A DNA stretch of 64,000 bases from an uncultured Clostridia bacterium (GCA_947369085.1 CANBJR010000010.1:1-64000); one strand, 5' to 3'. Shown: positions 15,932 through 25,268, counted from the stretch's first letter. Numbers and translations are program-made. The notes: generated by a model not told the origin, from the sequence alone.

Positions 15932-17365
15932 CTATAATTCAAGCATGCTGATATCCATTTTCCTGCCTGACAGATAGTGGTCGTAGACCATATCAGCAGG
16001 AAGAAACCGCACCTTGATATTCTGTAATCCCAAAGCGGAGAGCATTTCCATCGATGCCTCTCCGTGATCTTCAATTTCTTTGTTCTCTGTTGGCATCAGA
16101 AAACAGTTCTTTACTACAGAGAATTCATGATCCATTATGAACTTCTGATATGCCAGCTGGTATAAATACTGCTTTGTCACAGACTCAATTCCGGGCTGCC
16201 CCTTTGGAGCATTTCCCGGTACAAGCTGCGCATTATAATACTTTGCATCAAATATAACGAACTGATCACCCGCAATCGAAACAAGGTCAGGGATAAGCGT
16301 ATCTGATGCCGTTTTCCCGGTCACCGACCACAGAGGCTTTTCTATCAAATCAATCAGTTTTTGCTTTCGGTCATATTCCGACTTAAGCGGTATCGGCAAC
16401 TGCAAAGCACCCAATCTGACATCAAGCTGATTGTCCATGATATCAGCGCATATGCCCTCCCATACAAGATTGAAGCTGTTTGTACCGAAGAGCGACAGGC
16501 AATCAGTATCATAAAGGCTGCCGCTATGTGCAATATAGGCATAGATGGTTTTCAGCAGAAGCTGCTTCCTGGTATTGAACTGAGTATTCAGTTCTTTCTC
16601 TATACGATAGAGGATGTACTCCTCTTCACCGAAATCATCGAGGACTTCATCGGTCAGATCCACTCCCGTGATTTCAAAGAGATCGAGCAGTTCTGCCTCC
16701 TTCAGTTCCTCCGACGCCTTTGTCAGGATACACTCATGCAGCCTCTTAAAGTAATCATAATCGTCTGTTACACGCTTCTTTGTCTGGAGATCGATATAGT
16801 ACGGTCTGTTATTCGAAATGAGAGTGAAGGTCTCGTTAATTGTCTTATCCCAAAGAATCTCGCCAGAACCATTGCTCTCGATGATGTCTTCCGTGTTGCT
16901 ATACACACCGTTTTCATAATAATCCTGCATGAGGAACAGAAGCACAGCAAGCAGATTAAATGCGCTGCTCTCACTGCTGTCATTGAACATCCGAACAATC
17001 TGTTCCTTAGTATTGTATTTCTCCAGAACTTTTAGCACCTGCCGCAACTCATTCTTTGGCTGATCAGCATTAAGCAGGTACTTCGGATAGCATTTAAGAA
17101 CGCGCCCGGCAACGACAATAACACCCACGAAGGTAAAGACATACAGATATTCGTCTTCGCCGATCTCAACATCTGCGACCTCGATATCCTCATCCATAAG
17201 GTCAGACATATCCCGTTGGAGATCAGATGCTTTGACCGCTTTCAGAACACCGAACTCTTTTAATTTCCGTATCAGCGGGATTGCTTTTTCTTCAGAGCAT
17301 CTGAGTATTTTACATAATTCTTTCTGTGTATATCTCTTTTGCTCTCTTACGAACTCAGAGATCAT
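15932..17365 (-). CDS. McrC/LlaJI-like restriction nuclease subunit
   Basis: 477 aa. N-terminal winged-helix-like segment (YTQKELCKILRCSEEKAIPLI), a central helical region, and a C-terminal PD-(D/E)xK nuclease core with LIPDLVSI followed by FVIFDAKYY (D...DxK). Matches the LlaJI family of McrC-like subunits (R2 of the lactococcal LlaJI system). It acts with the McrB-like GTPase encoded 14 nt upstream, which drives translocation or cleavage. Full length, catalytic residues present. Confidence 0.85.
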   Translation of the reverse strand: MISEFVREQKRYTQKELCKILRCSEEKAIPLIRKLKEFGVLKAVKASDLQRDMSDLMDEDIEVADVEIGEDEYLYVFTFVGVIVVAGRVLKCYPKYLLNADQPKNELRQVLKVLEKYNTKEQIVRMFNDSSESSAFNLLAVLLFLMQDYYENGVYSNTEDIIESNGSGEILWDKTINETFTLISNNRPYYIDLQTKKRVTDDYDYFKRLHECILTKASEELKEAELLDLFEITGVDLTDEVLDDFGEEEYILYRIEKELNTQFNTRKQLLLKTIYAYIAHSGSLYDTDCLSLFGTNSFNLVWEGICADIMDNQLDVRLGALQLPIPLKSEYDRKQKLIDLIEKPLWSVTGKTASDTLIPDLVSIAGDQFVIFDAKYYNAQLVPGNAPKGQPGIESVTKQYLYQLAYQKFIMDHEFSVVKNCFLMPTENKEIEDHGEASMEMLSALGLQNIKVRFLPADMVYDHYLSGRKMDISMLEL

Positions 17366-17379
17366 AAGCTACGACCTCC

Positions 17380-19317
17380 TTAGTTTTCGTCTTCAGTCAG
17401 TGCCCACTGTGGCTCCTCCGGCTCGGTTTCAAGTTGGATTTCGTGATTAAAGATACCGATACCCTTGGCATCAAATTCCCTGCAGATTTCTGAGTAACGA
17501 GTGCTGTCCTGGAAACAACCCTCAAACAGTTTAGCCCGTTTCTGCTTTGCTGCATCCTCGAACAGATACATGATCACCTTGTTCTTAAAGACACGGATAA
17601 AGTGCTCGCGGTCCATCTCATCACCATCGGTAGGTACTACAATATTTTTGGAAATGAAATAGGGACCAAGCTGCTTATCCTCGTTGATTTTCTCCTTTGC
17701 CAGGAAATGATTGATGGCTTTCCGCAGCTTGTTCCATTCGACCTTCTGCGATTTATCATCAGCAAGGTACACATACTTGCCGCGGATTTTTTCATCACTG
17801 TCATCAATACCGAGGTAGGTGAAGTCCCAGCGGCGCTTAAAGGCCGTATCCATCGGGAACACACCTTGGTCAGCACTGTTCATGGTAGCCCAGATGAACA
17901 TATTGTCCGGAATACGAATCTTGGCATAATCCTCCGGGTTACCGCCCAGTTCTTTAGCGAGATATGCTTTGATGTCTTCGGACGCCTGAATCGGATACTC
18001 ACTTACCTCGTTATCGCCACGATCAAGAAGCTGGAATACATCTCCAAAAACCGCTGCGACATTTGCACGATTGATTTCTTCAATTATAAGAAGAAACGGT
18101 TTCGGATTTGCTGTTCTTGCACTTTTAAGAGCGTTAACATAAACGCGCATGAAAGGTCCAGGAACGTACTCATAAGCGATATCGCTTGACTTTTCTTTTC
18201 CCGTAATAAGATTTACATACTTTCTAATTGCCCGTCCATGATTCTTCTCAACACTATTATCTCCGGCAGCATCACTTCCATCCTGTTTTCTTGTTTTAAA
18301 AGACTCATCGGTATATAGACCGAGGAGAACCGGAAGGCGTGTAAGTCCCTCATCCTTAAAGCGATCATACAAAAGATCGTACTTCTCCTGTGCTGTTCTG
18401 CTCTTGTCTGTAAGAATGGAAAGAACATACTTTGTATCCGGATCAGCAAGGGCATCTGCTTGTCCCTCCACCATCACGGGCTTATATGTACCCACAAAAT
18501 TGGCATATGAATAATCCGGATGGAATGTAACACGTTCATAATCTGTTTCGTTTTCTTCGCCGATTAGTTTCTTTCGTTCTTGATTGATTGTATAACTTTT
18601 TCCAGTACCCGGAGCCCCGAAAAGAATCCGATTGCGTGGGAACAGGGATTGTAATCCAGTACAAAAGATCAACTGTTCTACTTGTTCGCTCTCCTCTACA
18701 CCAGTGCTTTCTACCTCTGGAGGCGTGTGTTCTGCCAGTTCGGTAACTGTTCCTGTATGCAGCCAATCGCTATTTTTAAGATAGAAATATAAGAACTCTG
18801 GTTTAAACGCACATGCGTATTCTCCGCGCCCCTTATCCTGCTGCACAAAACCCTCTTGAATAGCTTTAGCAATGCTGTCAATTTTAATTTGCTTTGAAAT
18901 AGGTGTCTCAACAGAGGCAGCACTTGACTGCATTAACTTCCATGTGCAAAGTATTTCTTGCCCATCCTTTGAATAAACTCCGAGAAATACTCCCTTTTTC
19001 CCTTGAACGTACTTTTCATAGACGTAATTTAGAAACTTTGCTTTCGGCTGAATTCTCTGTTCATCCTTTAATCCCTGTCGACCACCGGGCGTGGTTCCCT
19101 TACCACAAATATAAATAGGTTCAAACTCACCGTTTGGGTATTCGACGCAAAACACATCTTCATAACCATCAACCTGCGACAACTGAGTTTCATACGGAAA
19201 AAGAGAAAAAGCGTGCCTTAAACTCTGCAGGACTTGTTCAGCAGAAAAGTAGGCTGATCTGTCATAATCCTCAGTGATTATTTCACCTTTACTGTTGGCA
19301 AATTGATATTCCGGCAT
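17380..19317 (-). CDS. McrB-like AAA+ GTPase restriction subunit (LlaJI R1 type)
   Basis: 645 aa. The N-terminal ~200 residues form a target-reading domain (TTPGGRQG, FLGVYSKDGQEI). A McrB-family AAA+ motor follows: Walker A FGAPGTGKSY (~233-242), Walker B LLIIEEINRAN (~408), and the signature WATMNSADQG with RRWDF. GTP-driven partner of the McrC-like nuclease. In LlaJI both R subunits are required and each has this architecture (known). The N-terminal domain is clearly similar to the divergent HNH nuclease at 21923. Confidence 0.9.
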   Translation of the reverse strand: MPEYQFANSKGEIITEDYDRSAYFSAEQVLQSLRHAFSLFPYETQLSQVDGYEDVFCVEYPNGEFEPIYICGKGTTPGGRQGLKDEQRIQPKAKFLNYVYEKYVQGKKGVFLGVYSKDGQEILCTWKLMQSSAASVETPISKQIKIDSIAKAIQEGFVQQDKGRGEYACAFKPEFLYFYLKNSDWLHTGTVTELAEHTPPEVESTGVEESEQVEQLIFCTGLQSLFPRNRILFGAPGTGKSYTINQERKKLIGEENETDYERVTFHPDYSYANFVGTYKPVMVEGQADALADPDTKYVLSILTDKSRTAQEKYDLLYDRFKDEGLTRLPVLLGLYTDESFKTRKQDGSDAAGDNSVEKNHGRAIRKYVNLITGKEKSSDIAYEYVPGPFMRVYVNALKSARTANPKPFLLIIEEINRANVAAVFGDVFQLLDRGDNEVSEYPIQASEDIKAYLAKELGGNPEDYAKIRIPDNMFIWATMNSADQGVFPMDTAFKRRWDFTYLGIDDSDEKIRGKYVYLADDKSQKVEWNKLRKAINHFLAKEKINEDKQLGPYFISKNIVVPTDGDEMDREHFIRVFKNKVIMYLFEDAAKQKRAKLFEGCFQDSTRYSEICREFDAKGIGIFNHEIQLETEPEEPQWALTEDEN

Positions 19318-19330
19318 TTAGCCCACCTCC

Positions 19331-20404
19331 TTACTCCTTTGTTGCATTACCACTGAAATACTGGTCATTGATGGCTTGTGCTACAATCTGAGCCATTCTC
19401 ACAGGAACAGCGTTTCCTACTTGTCTCCACTGGTCTCGAAAATCTCCGCATAATTCATAGTCATCATCAAATGTCTGAATCCTCTTTATTTCATTGATTC
19501 GAAGAAATCGGTTTTTCCAGTGAAACGGCCCCATGTTATTAGAGAAACTTGCTTGTATAGTCCACGAAGGACGATCCGGAGATAGTTTTAGCAAGAAAGA
19601 CCAATAACGTGACCGCCATTTAAATATCGGATTTGGATAACCCCTCTCCGCAGTAAAATACAAATAATTATCACCTGGAGGTACAAGTTTCAGAAGATCC
19701 TTATGTTTTGATCCTGCTTGCATCTCTGCATCTTCGGGCAGATCATAATCAAGATCACCGATTGCCTCTCCACAAGTGACCCATGGCCTTTTATCTCCTC
19801 TTTTATCTTCCGACACTTTTTCAGGATCGTAATGTGTCTCTTCCGGAAAAACAAAAGGCAAACCTTCTCCACGCTTTATTCCAACACAAATAAAACGTTC
19901 CCGCATTTGAGGTACACCATAATTTGCTGTGTTGACCACTTTGAACGTAATATCATATCCGTATTCGTCCGCACGTTCTTTGAGCAATTCAAACGCAGCT
20001 TGATGCGGTTTATACACAAAACCAAACACATTCTCAAAGAAGAATACCCTGGGTCTAATTTCATCTAATGCCCTGAAATATTCATAAAGAGTAAACGAGT
20101 TCTCGTCTTCCAATGCTCGCTTCTTCTCGGTACGGTAAAATCGTGATTTGGAGTAAGCCGGGCAGGGCGGTCCTCCAACCAAGACATCAATGTCAGCTTT
20201 TGTCATTCCTATTTTTGCAAGGCAGTCATCGTAGTTTATATTTCGAATATCATCGCAAACCACCATCTTGCCCACTTTATTTTTTTCAAGCGTATCACAT
20301 GCAGGCTTCCAGAAATCTGTCGAAAAGCAGATATCGAAACCCGCTTTTTTAAAGCCGCAATCTATGCCACCTCCGCCTGAGAAGATACTCAATACATTTG
20401 GCAT
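19331..20404 (-). CDS. DNA (cytosine-5) methyltransferase M2 of LlaJI-like system
   Basis: 357 aa. Motif I LSIFSGGGGIDCGF, motif IV GGPPCPAYSK (catalytic Cys ~78), motif VI FFENVFGF, motif VIII PQMRERF, motif X QVGNAVPVRM. A complete m5C set. The start ATG overlaps the stop of the preceding methylase (TAATG), with AAAGGAGAG upstream, so the two are translationally coupled. Two distinct m5C enzymes suit an asymmetric target in which each strand needs its own methylase. Confidence 0.93.
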   Translation of the reverse strand: MPNVLSIFSGGGGIDCGFKKAGFDICFSTDFWKPACDTLEKNKVGKMVVCDDIRNINYDDCLAKIGMTKADIDVLVGGPPCPAYSKSRFYRTEKKRALEDENSFTLYEYFRALDEIRPRVFFFENVFGFVYKPHQAAFELLKERADEYGYDITFKVVNTANYGVPQMRERFICVGIKRGEGLPFVFPEETHYDPEKVSEDKRGDKRPWVTCGEAIGDLDYDLPEDAEMQAGSKHKDLLKLVPPGDNYLYFTAERGYPNPIFKWRSRYWSFLLKLSPDRPSWTIQASFSNNMGPFHWKNRFLRINEIKRIQTFDDDYELCGDFRDQWRQVGNAVPVRMAQIVAQAINDQYFSGNATKE

Positions 20405-21465
20405 TAGTCTAAACTCTCCTTTAAATACTCTATCATTGCTTTCCCCATCAGGCACGGCACTGCATTGCCTATCTGCTTTTGAACAGAACGTCTTGTTCCG
20501 CAGAATTTATATCCACGGGGGAAAGTTTGGATTGCAGCGGCCTCGGGTGCCCTTAATCGCCGATTATCCCAGTGGAAAGGACCAACCCATGGACCGGGCT
20601 GCGCAGTAATCGTCCACGAAGGCATATCCGGTGACAGTTTCAGAAGGAAACTCCAAAACCGCTTATCTGCAACAAACTTCGGATTCGGATATCCTGCCCA
20701 TGCCGTCAACGCTTTGTAATTCTGCCCAGGGGGAACCTCGCACAAGTCTTCATAGTATGTGCCACCCTTCGTGACTTCGTATTCCTCAAAATATTCATCA
20801 CCATCGAATCCTTCAAGGAATGGACCAACCGCAGCGTAAGGCTGAAGACCTGTTATTGCACAAGTCTCAGGATCGCCGTGTGTTTTAACAGGTTCGCTAT
20901 GTTTAAATTCTCCTTTTGTTCCGATAATGAACAGCCTTTTTCGTTTCTGGGGAACTCCGTAATCCAAAGCATTCGCCCTGACAATTTTATACTTGTACCC
21001 ACTCTCTTCAATTATCTCTATAAACTTATCTATAATAGATTTGTTTGTGGGATGCATCAGGCTCTCAACATTTTCAAAAACAAATCCATCTGGTTGAATA
21101 TCTGTTACCACTCTCAAATATTCGTCTACAAGAGTGGCTCTCGGATCATTAATGCCTTTTCTTGTATTATTTCCGACCCAGTAACCCGCTTTTGAAAACG
21201 GCTGACATGGCGCACCGCCAATTACAATAAATTTCCTATGCTCATGTTTGCTGACAATATCTGAAAAAACAGAACTTTCAATCTGGTGCAAATCTCCTTC
21301 TAGTATTTCAGTGTTCCCAAATAAGTCTTCATTTGCTTTAAGAGTTTGAATACAGTCAGCATCAAAATCTGTGCTGGATACTACAGGAACACCAGCCATA
21401 ATACTTGCTATATCCAATCCGCCCGCACCAGAAAACAGACTGACTGCAATTATATCGTTGTTCAT
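20404..21465 (-). CDS. DNA (cytosine-5) methyltransferase M1 of LlaJI-like system
   Basis: 353 aa. Motif I VSLFSGAGGLDIAS, motif IV GGAPCQPFSK (catalytic Cys ~85), motif VI FENVESL, motif VIII PQKRKRLF, motif X QIGNAVPCLMG. Start chosen at 21465 (MNNDIIAVS), 6 nt after AGGAG; the longer track start lacks support. In the lactococcal LlaJI system M1 also controls operon transcription (known for that system); whether that holds here is open. Its target-recognition region differs from M2's, so the two probably methylate different strands or sites. Confidence 0.93.
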   Translation of the reverse strand: MNNDIIAVSLFSGAGGLDIASIMAGVPVVSSTDFDADCIQTLKANEDLFGNTEILEGDLHQIESSVFSDIVSKHEHRKFIVIGGAPCQPFSKAGYWVGNNTRKGINDPRATLVDEYLRVVTDIQPDGFVFENVESLMHPTNKSIIDKFIEIIEESGYKYKIVRANALDYGVPQKRKRLFIIGTKGEFKHSEPVKTHGDPETCAITGLQPYAAVGPFLEGFDGDEYFEEYEVTKGGTYYEDLCEVPPGQNYKALTAWAGYPNPKFVADKRFWSFLLKLSPDMPSWTITAQPGPWVGPFHWDNRRLRAPEAAAIQTFPRGYKFCGTRRSVQKQIGNAVPCLMGKAMIEYLKESLD

Positions 21466-21488
21466 ACGCATCTCCTGTTGCTTAAAGT

Positions 21489-21677
21489 TTACATGGCACT
21501 TTTGCCACTTTTTATCCATTCATCGACTTCGGATAGTTTGAACTTCCATTTTCGCCCGATTTTATGCGCAGGTATGTCTGTCTTCTTTATCCAATTCCTA
21601 ACGGTATCTTTGTTTACCCCTAAGTATTCAGCGACCTCTTCCAGGCTTACCCAAGGTTCAGTATTTTGAAGCTGCAT
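21489..21677 (-). CDS. Excisionase-type HTH protein leading the restriction operon
   Basis: 62 aa MerR/excisionase-like DNA-binding domain: SLEEVAEYLGVNKDTVRNWI followed by the wing IPAHKIGRKWKF and a LSEVDEWI helix. AAAGGAGGT is immediately upstream and a consensus promoter lies 36 bp before the start codon. First gene of the operon, 24 nt before M1. Small HTH proteins in this position are often present beside m5C restriction systems and may regulate them; it is not a canonical C protein. Confidence 0.85.
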   Translation of the reverse strand: MQLQNTEPWVSLEEVAEYLGVNKDTVRNWIKKTDIPAHKIGRKWKFKLSEVDEWIKSGKSAM

Positions 21678-21712
21678 GCTTTACCTCCTTTTCACATTCG
21701 AAGCCACATCTT

Positions 21713-21741
21713 ATTATAGCCGAGCAAGAGTGAACAGTCAA
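21713..21741 (-). promoter_or_regulatory. Sigma-70 promoter of the restriction operon
   Basis: On the minus strand TTGACT, a 17-bp spacer and TATAAT, the best -35/-10 match I noticed in this region. Transcription would start just before the AAAGGAGGT site of the HTH gene. Confidence 0.8.
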
Positions 21742-21847
21742 GGTTTTGCGTGAAAATTTACTATTTATCTATGATTAGATATGAATAAGCGGTCTTTTAC
21801 ATATTTTAAAGAGAAATGAACGATTTGTAAAAGTTTAAGGCTAAATA

Positions 21848-21892
21848 TGTACATTCTAGTATGAACATGATATAATATGAACATGATATAAT
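21848..21892 (+). promoter_or_regulatory. Promoter of HNH/Mrr-N pair with tandem 16-bp repeat
   Basis: TGTACA at 21848, a 17-bp spacer and TATAAT at 21871-21876. The 16-mer ATGAACATGATATAAT occurs twice back to back (21861-21876 and 21877-21892), duplicating the -10 element. The repeat could be an operator or an alternative start of transcription. Confidence 0.65.
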
Positions 21893-21922
21893 AAATTATT
21901 ATTGGATAAGGAGACGAGAATC

Positions 21923-22990
21923 ATGCCTTATAATCAGATTACTGCAACCGGGGCAATCGCTCCCGGAGTTGCACCTACGGGCCCCGATGCAAAACAAATT
22001 AGAGACTTAATCGATAGGGAACTGAATTCCAATGGATTTATATTTAAATGGGTTTCTAAAAACAAACAGCCTTATAGGGGAATTCTTGATACTGGTGGTA
22101 CACCAATTGACCTCTATATTTACGCATGGCGAATTGGCGATGGCGGTCGCATACGGCAAGGACGAATCTCTGAAAAGCGCATACAGTTAAATCCAGGCAC
22201 TGATCGCAGTGCTTTTGCGCTCCCCATAACTCCCACACAAAAGACTCTTCTGTTAGGAGTTTACGATAGTCCGCACGGTGAACCTATTTTCTCAGCATGG
22301 GATGCTACAAATATCGATCTCCTGAAAGCCACGCAGAAATCGGAATGGGTACAGGTCGAGGATTTGCAGAAAGCAATTTCTAACGGTATCTATCAGTTTA
22401 AAGACAGTGATGGTAACATTGGCTATTCGTTCTTGCCAAGCTACTTAGGTGATTATATTGACCTTGTCACGCCCGGTAATACTCTCACTGTTCCTTCTTC
22501 TACGACTGCCACTCTCAGTACCAAGGTGAAGACGGCCACAAAAACGCACAAGAAAGCCAGGACCATTAGATCCACAGATGCTATCTTGAAAAGTATCTCA
22601 AACGTTGACGAAACAGAGCGCCGTGCACTCACAAAACAGCGTGTCGGGCAAGGTTACTTCAGGGAATTATTAATGAACAAGTATGGGTGCAAGTGTGCAC
22701 TTTGCGGAATTACTACTAAACAGATGCTTGTAGGTAGTCATATAAAAGCATGGAGTGATTGTAATAACACAGAAAAGCTGGACGAAAACAATGGCTTGCT
22801 TCTCTGCGCACATCACGATGCTTTGTTCGATAAACACTTAATATCTTTTGAGGATACCGGAGATCTTATAGTCTCAACTACGCTAAATGCCAGTGAGCAA
22901 GCAGAACTTCATATTTCCACAATACCTCCGATTACGGTCACTCCGGGTATGAAGCCATATTTAGCTGACCACCGTTCAAAATTAAAGTAA
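21923..22990 (+). CDS. HNH endonuclease with McrB-type N-terminal target domain
   Basis: 355 aa. Residues ~50-190 carry GGRIRQGRISEKRIQ, LLLGVYDSPHGEPI and NGIYQFKDSDG, matching in order the N-terminal domain of the McrB-like protein at 17380-19317. The C-terminal HNH_2-type nuclease has CALCG, VGSHIKAW and NGLLLCAHHDALFD. The track begins at a TTG; the ATG at 21923 has AAGGAG 8 nt upstream and is the better start. Divergent from the restriction operon, sharing its promoter region, so it is probably a second effector of the same or a similar specificity. Confidence 0.88.
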   Translation: MPYNQITATGAIAPGVAPTGPDAKQIRDLIDRELNSNGFIFKWVSKNKQPYRGILDTGGTPIDLYIYAWRIGDGGRIRQGRISEKRIQLNPGTDRSAFALPITPTQKTLLLGVYDSPHGEPIFSAWDATNIDLLKATQKSEWVQVEDLQKAISNGIYQFKDSDGNIGYSFLPSYLGDYIDLVTPGNTLTVPSSTTATLSTKVKTATKTHKKARTIRSTDAILKSISNVDETERRALTKQRVGQGYFRELLMNKYGCKCALCGITTKQMLVGSHIKAWSDCNNTEKLDENNGLLLCAHHDALFDKHLISFEDTGDLIVSTTLNASEQAELHISTIPPITVTPGMKPYLADHRSKLK

Positions 22991-23004
22991 CGGAGGTATC
23001 CATT

Positions 23005-23271
23005 ATGAAGCAGTTACCTCAAAAGCGGGAACTCATGGATGCCATTTTAATAGTGATGAAAAATGCCAATGGTGCCATGAATACCGCTACTATTAATGAC
23101 CTCGTAGAAAAGCGTTTAAGTATTCCAAAGGACTTACTTGAAATCGAGGGCGCCAATTGTTCGGGCACAGAATACAGTTACCGAATGCGCTGGGCAAGAA
23201 CTGAATTAAAGCAGAAAGGCTTTATCCGAAATGTAAAGCGAGGCGAATGGGAAATCTGCCCTGAACAATAA
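23005..23271 (+). CDS. Stand-alone Mrr-N-like winged-helix protein
   Basis: 88 aa. Helical start (RELMDAILIVMKNANG), DLVEKRLSIPKDLLEIE and SYRMRWARTELKQKGFI...GEWEI fit the N-terminal winged-helix domain of Mrr restriction proteins. No nuclease domain follows. It begins 14 nt after the HNH gene with GGAGG, so the two are co-transcribed. It may bind DNA to guide or control the HNH enzyme (inference). Confidence 0.7.
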   Translation: MKQLPQKRELMDAILIVMKNANGAMNTATINDLVEKRLSIPKDLLEIEGANCSGTEYSYRMRWARTELKQKGFIRNVKRGEWEICPEQ

Positions 23272-23281
23272 AAACGGATGT

Positions 23282-23355
23282 AAATGCACACTCTCATAAC
23301 ATTGATAATTCCTGTTCGTTACGGGATATAACAATCGTTATGGACGTGTGCATTT
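23282..23355 (+). terminator. Imperfect inverted repeat, likely terminator of the HNH operon
   Basis: AAATGCACAC...TCATAACaTTG on the left pairs with CAATcGTTATGGA...GTGTGCATTT on the right, giving a long stem followed by TCTATT. It begins 10 nt past the Mrr-N stop. The arms are longer than a usual terminator, so a protein-binding or mobile-element scar role is not excluded. The rest of the gap to 23513 shows nothing. Confidence 0.5.
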
Positions 23356-23513
23356 TCTATTAGCTAACGACCATTATATGGACTCTTGATACTCATAATC
23401 TCAAAATGCAGACAAAAAATAAGCCCTCTGCACACCCCTCGGTGTGAGAAAGGCAGTAATTCCTTTGTATTGTAAAACACCCTAACGAAAACAGGCAGAA
23501 ACCCTTGTATCAA

Positions 23514-25156
23514 TCACGCAACTGTTTCATCGCATATTTTTATGGTGTTTATTATAGAGTTAATTTCTTTTGCTGTCAAAAGGGAGGTAATATTAAATTT
23601 TACTTCGTCTAAATCATTACACTTCCACTTGTAATGACTATTTATTTTATCAATTACCGTCTTCTCAATAGTCTGTTTGCACATATATTCTGTAATTATG
23701 CTCGGGGTATATACAGAACCATCTTTATAACCGTTCAGTTTTTCAAAAATAAGTCCAAGTACAGAAGCATCTATAATTTCACGATTTTTCGTTCTTTTTT
23801 CATCATCTGTTCCTTGAGCAGAGAAATCATAACTATTCAGAAAATTTATTATATATTCTAATAAGGGAATTTCTTTTGGCGCATGTTTCCCAAGAGACGA
23901 TTTGCTCGCACGATTTACTTTTTCATTCCTGATTTCTTTAATATTTATATCTTCACGTTCAATATCTTGTTGCTCAAACAAAGAACTGTTCAGGTACGGA
24001 ATTTCAGTAAATTGATTATAAAATCGGTCGTCATTGCGCTCTTTCTTACCGAGGACATTAAAGAAAAGCTTCTGTAAATCACTAAAGCTTTTAATTTTTG
24101 TATTATCAAAATTTTGTATGCATAATCGTTACTGTTAAAGGATATAAGCTGTCCCTCAAACAGCTTAATAAGTAAAAGACGATTTATCCAAATAATGATA
24201 AGTTCAAAAGTTTTCTCTGTTGCTTCTTTTTTTGAATGGTATATATCATTATAGCCTTTGTCATCCACATAAATGTTGTAAACCTGATTAGTCAATGAAT
24301 TCTTAATAGATGAATCAATTTGAATGACCGTCTTGTTTTTATTGTTTTCATCCTTTGCCTCTTTCAGTCCCATAATATAAAGCAGTTCATGGTAGAAATT
24401 ATTGTTGAGCACATTTGTCTTTGCCTCAACATTGTATCCCTCTTTCAGCAAAAACTCCTTGGACAGAATTTTATATAAATACCTATCTTCTTTTGATTTA
24501 AATTTTCTAATATCAAAAAATGTATATACAAGCTTATTTGAGACATTTATTTTATCAAAATAATCTTTGATATCTTCATAGAATTTCGAAGTATTTTTAG
24601 CATAAGTAAGCTTATTATTTTCATATTTCCAAAAGAGTTTTTCAAGATAGCCGTCACATATCTTATCCAATTCCGTTGCATCTATGATCATCCATGTTAA
24701 TGCATCTGTAATTATTAAATTTTTCAACTCGGAGTTAGTATTTCTCGTAATCTTCTTGCTATCAGTATTTCTGGTTTCTTTTAAGAAGTAATAAGTTAAT
24801 TCCCATAAAGCTTTTTTATTAATGTTATCTTTGCATACCATTTCCTGAATATTGGTAGTTTTCTTAACCTCTATAAGCACATTATTAACTCCGTAAACCC
24901 GAATAGATGAGTCAACACTTTTATTAGTATTAATATCATATATACTTCTATCAGGATAAAAATTATCCTGCAGAAAATCATTAATTTCTCTTTTGAAGTA
25001 TTCCTCGTTTTCGTTATTAGTAATACCTAAATCTATTTTCTTTTTATATACTTTTAATGATGTTGAAAAATCATCAAAAGTTGTTTTTGGAATTTTGACT
25101 CTATAATATCTCTCGTCAAATTTCTCCAATGTTTTGTCTATTAACTGCAGTGCCAT
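23514..25156 (-). pseudogene. Type IIG restriction-modification enzyme, frameshifted and truncated
   Basis: The start MALQLIDKTLEKFDERYY has GGAGG upstream. A nuclease-like core ends in NVLIEVKK (E-x-K). The 400-aa ORF then loses frame near 24115, where an AAAAA to AAAA loss would restore YKNFDNTKIKSFSDLQKLFF and join it to the second ORF (23514-23981). That part continues through DASVLGLIFEKLNGYKDGS and then stops at KICDETVA, exactly where relatives have the SAM motif I (D-P-A-V-G-S-G-H). The methylase catalytic motif NPPY and target-recognition domain are missing. Length with one base restored is an exact codon multiple (548). Family remembered as DUF7149/Eco57I-like; certainly non-functional as a methylase. 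Confidence 0.82.
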
Positions 25157-25268
25157 ATAATGTCCTCCGTGTAGCCTTATAAAGAAAATCAATATATACT
25201 GATTTCGAATAAACTATACTATAGAATATTTCAAATTATTTTCTTCGTTTAATAAAAGATTGGCGAGT

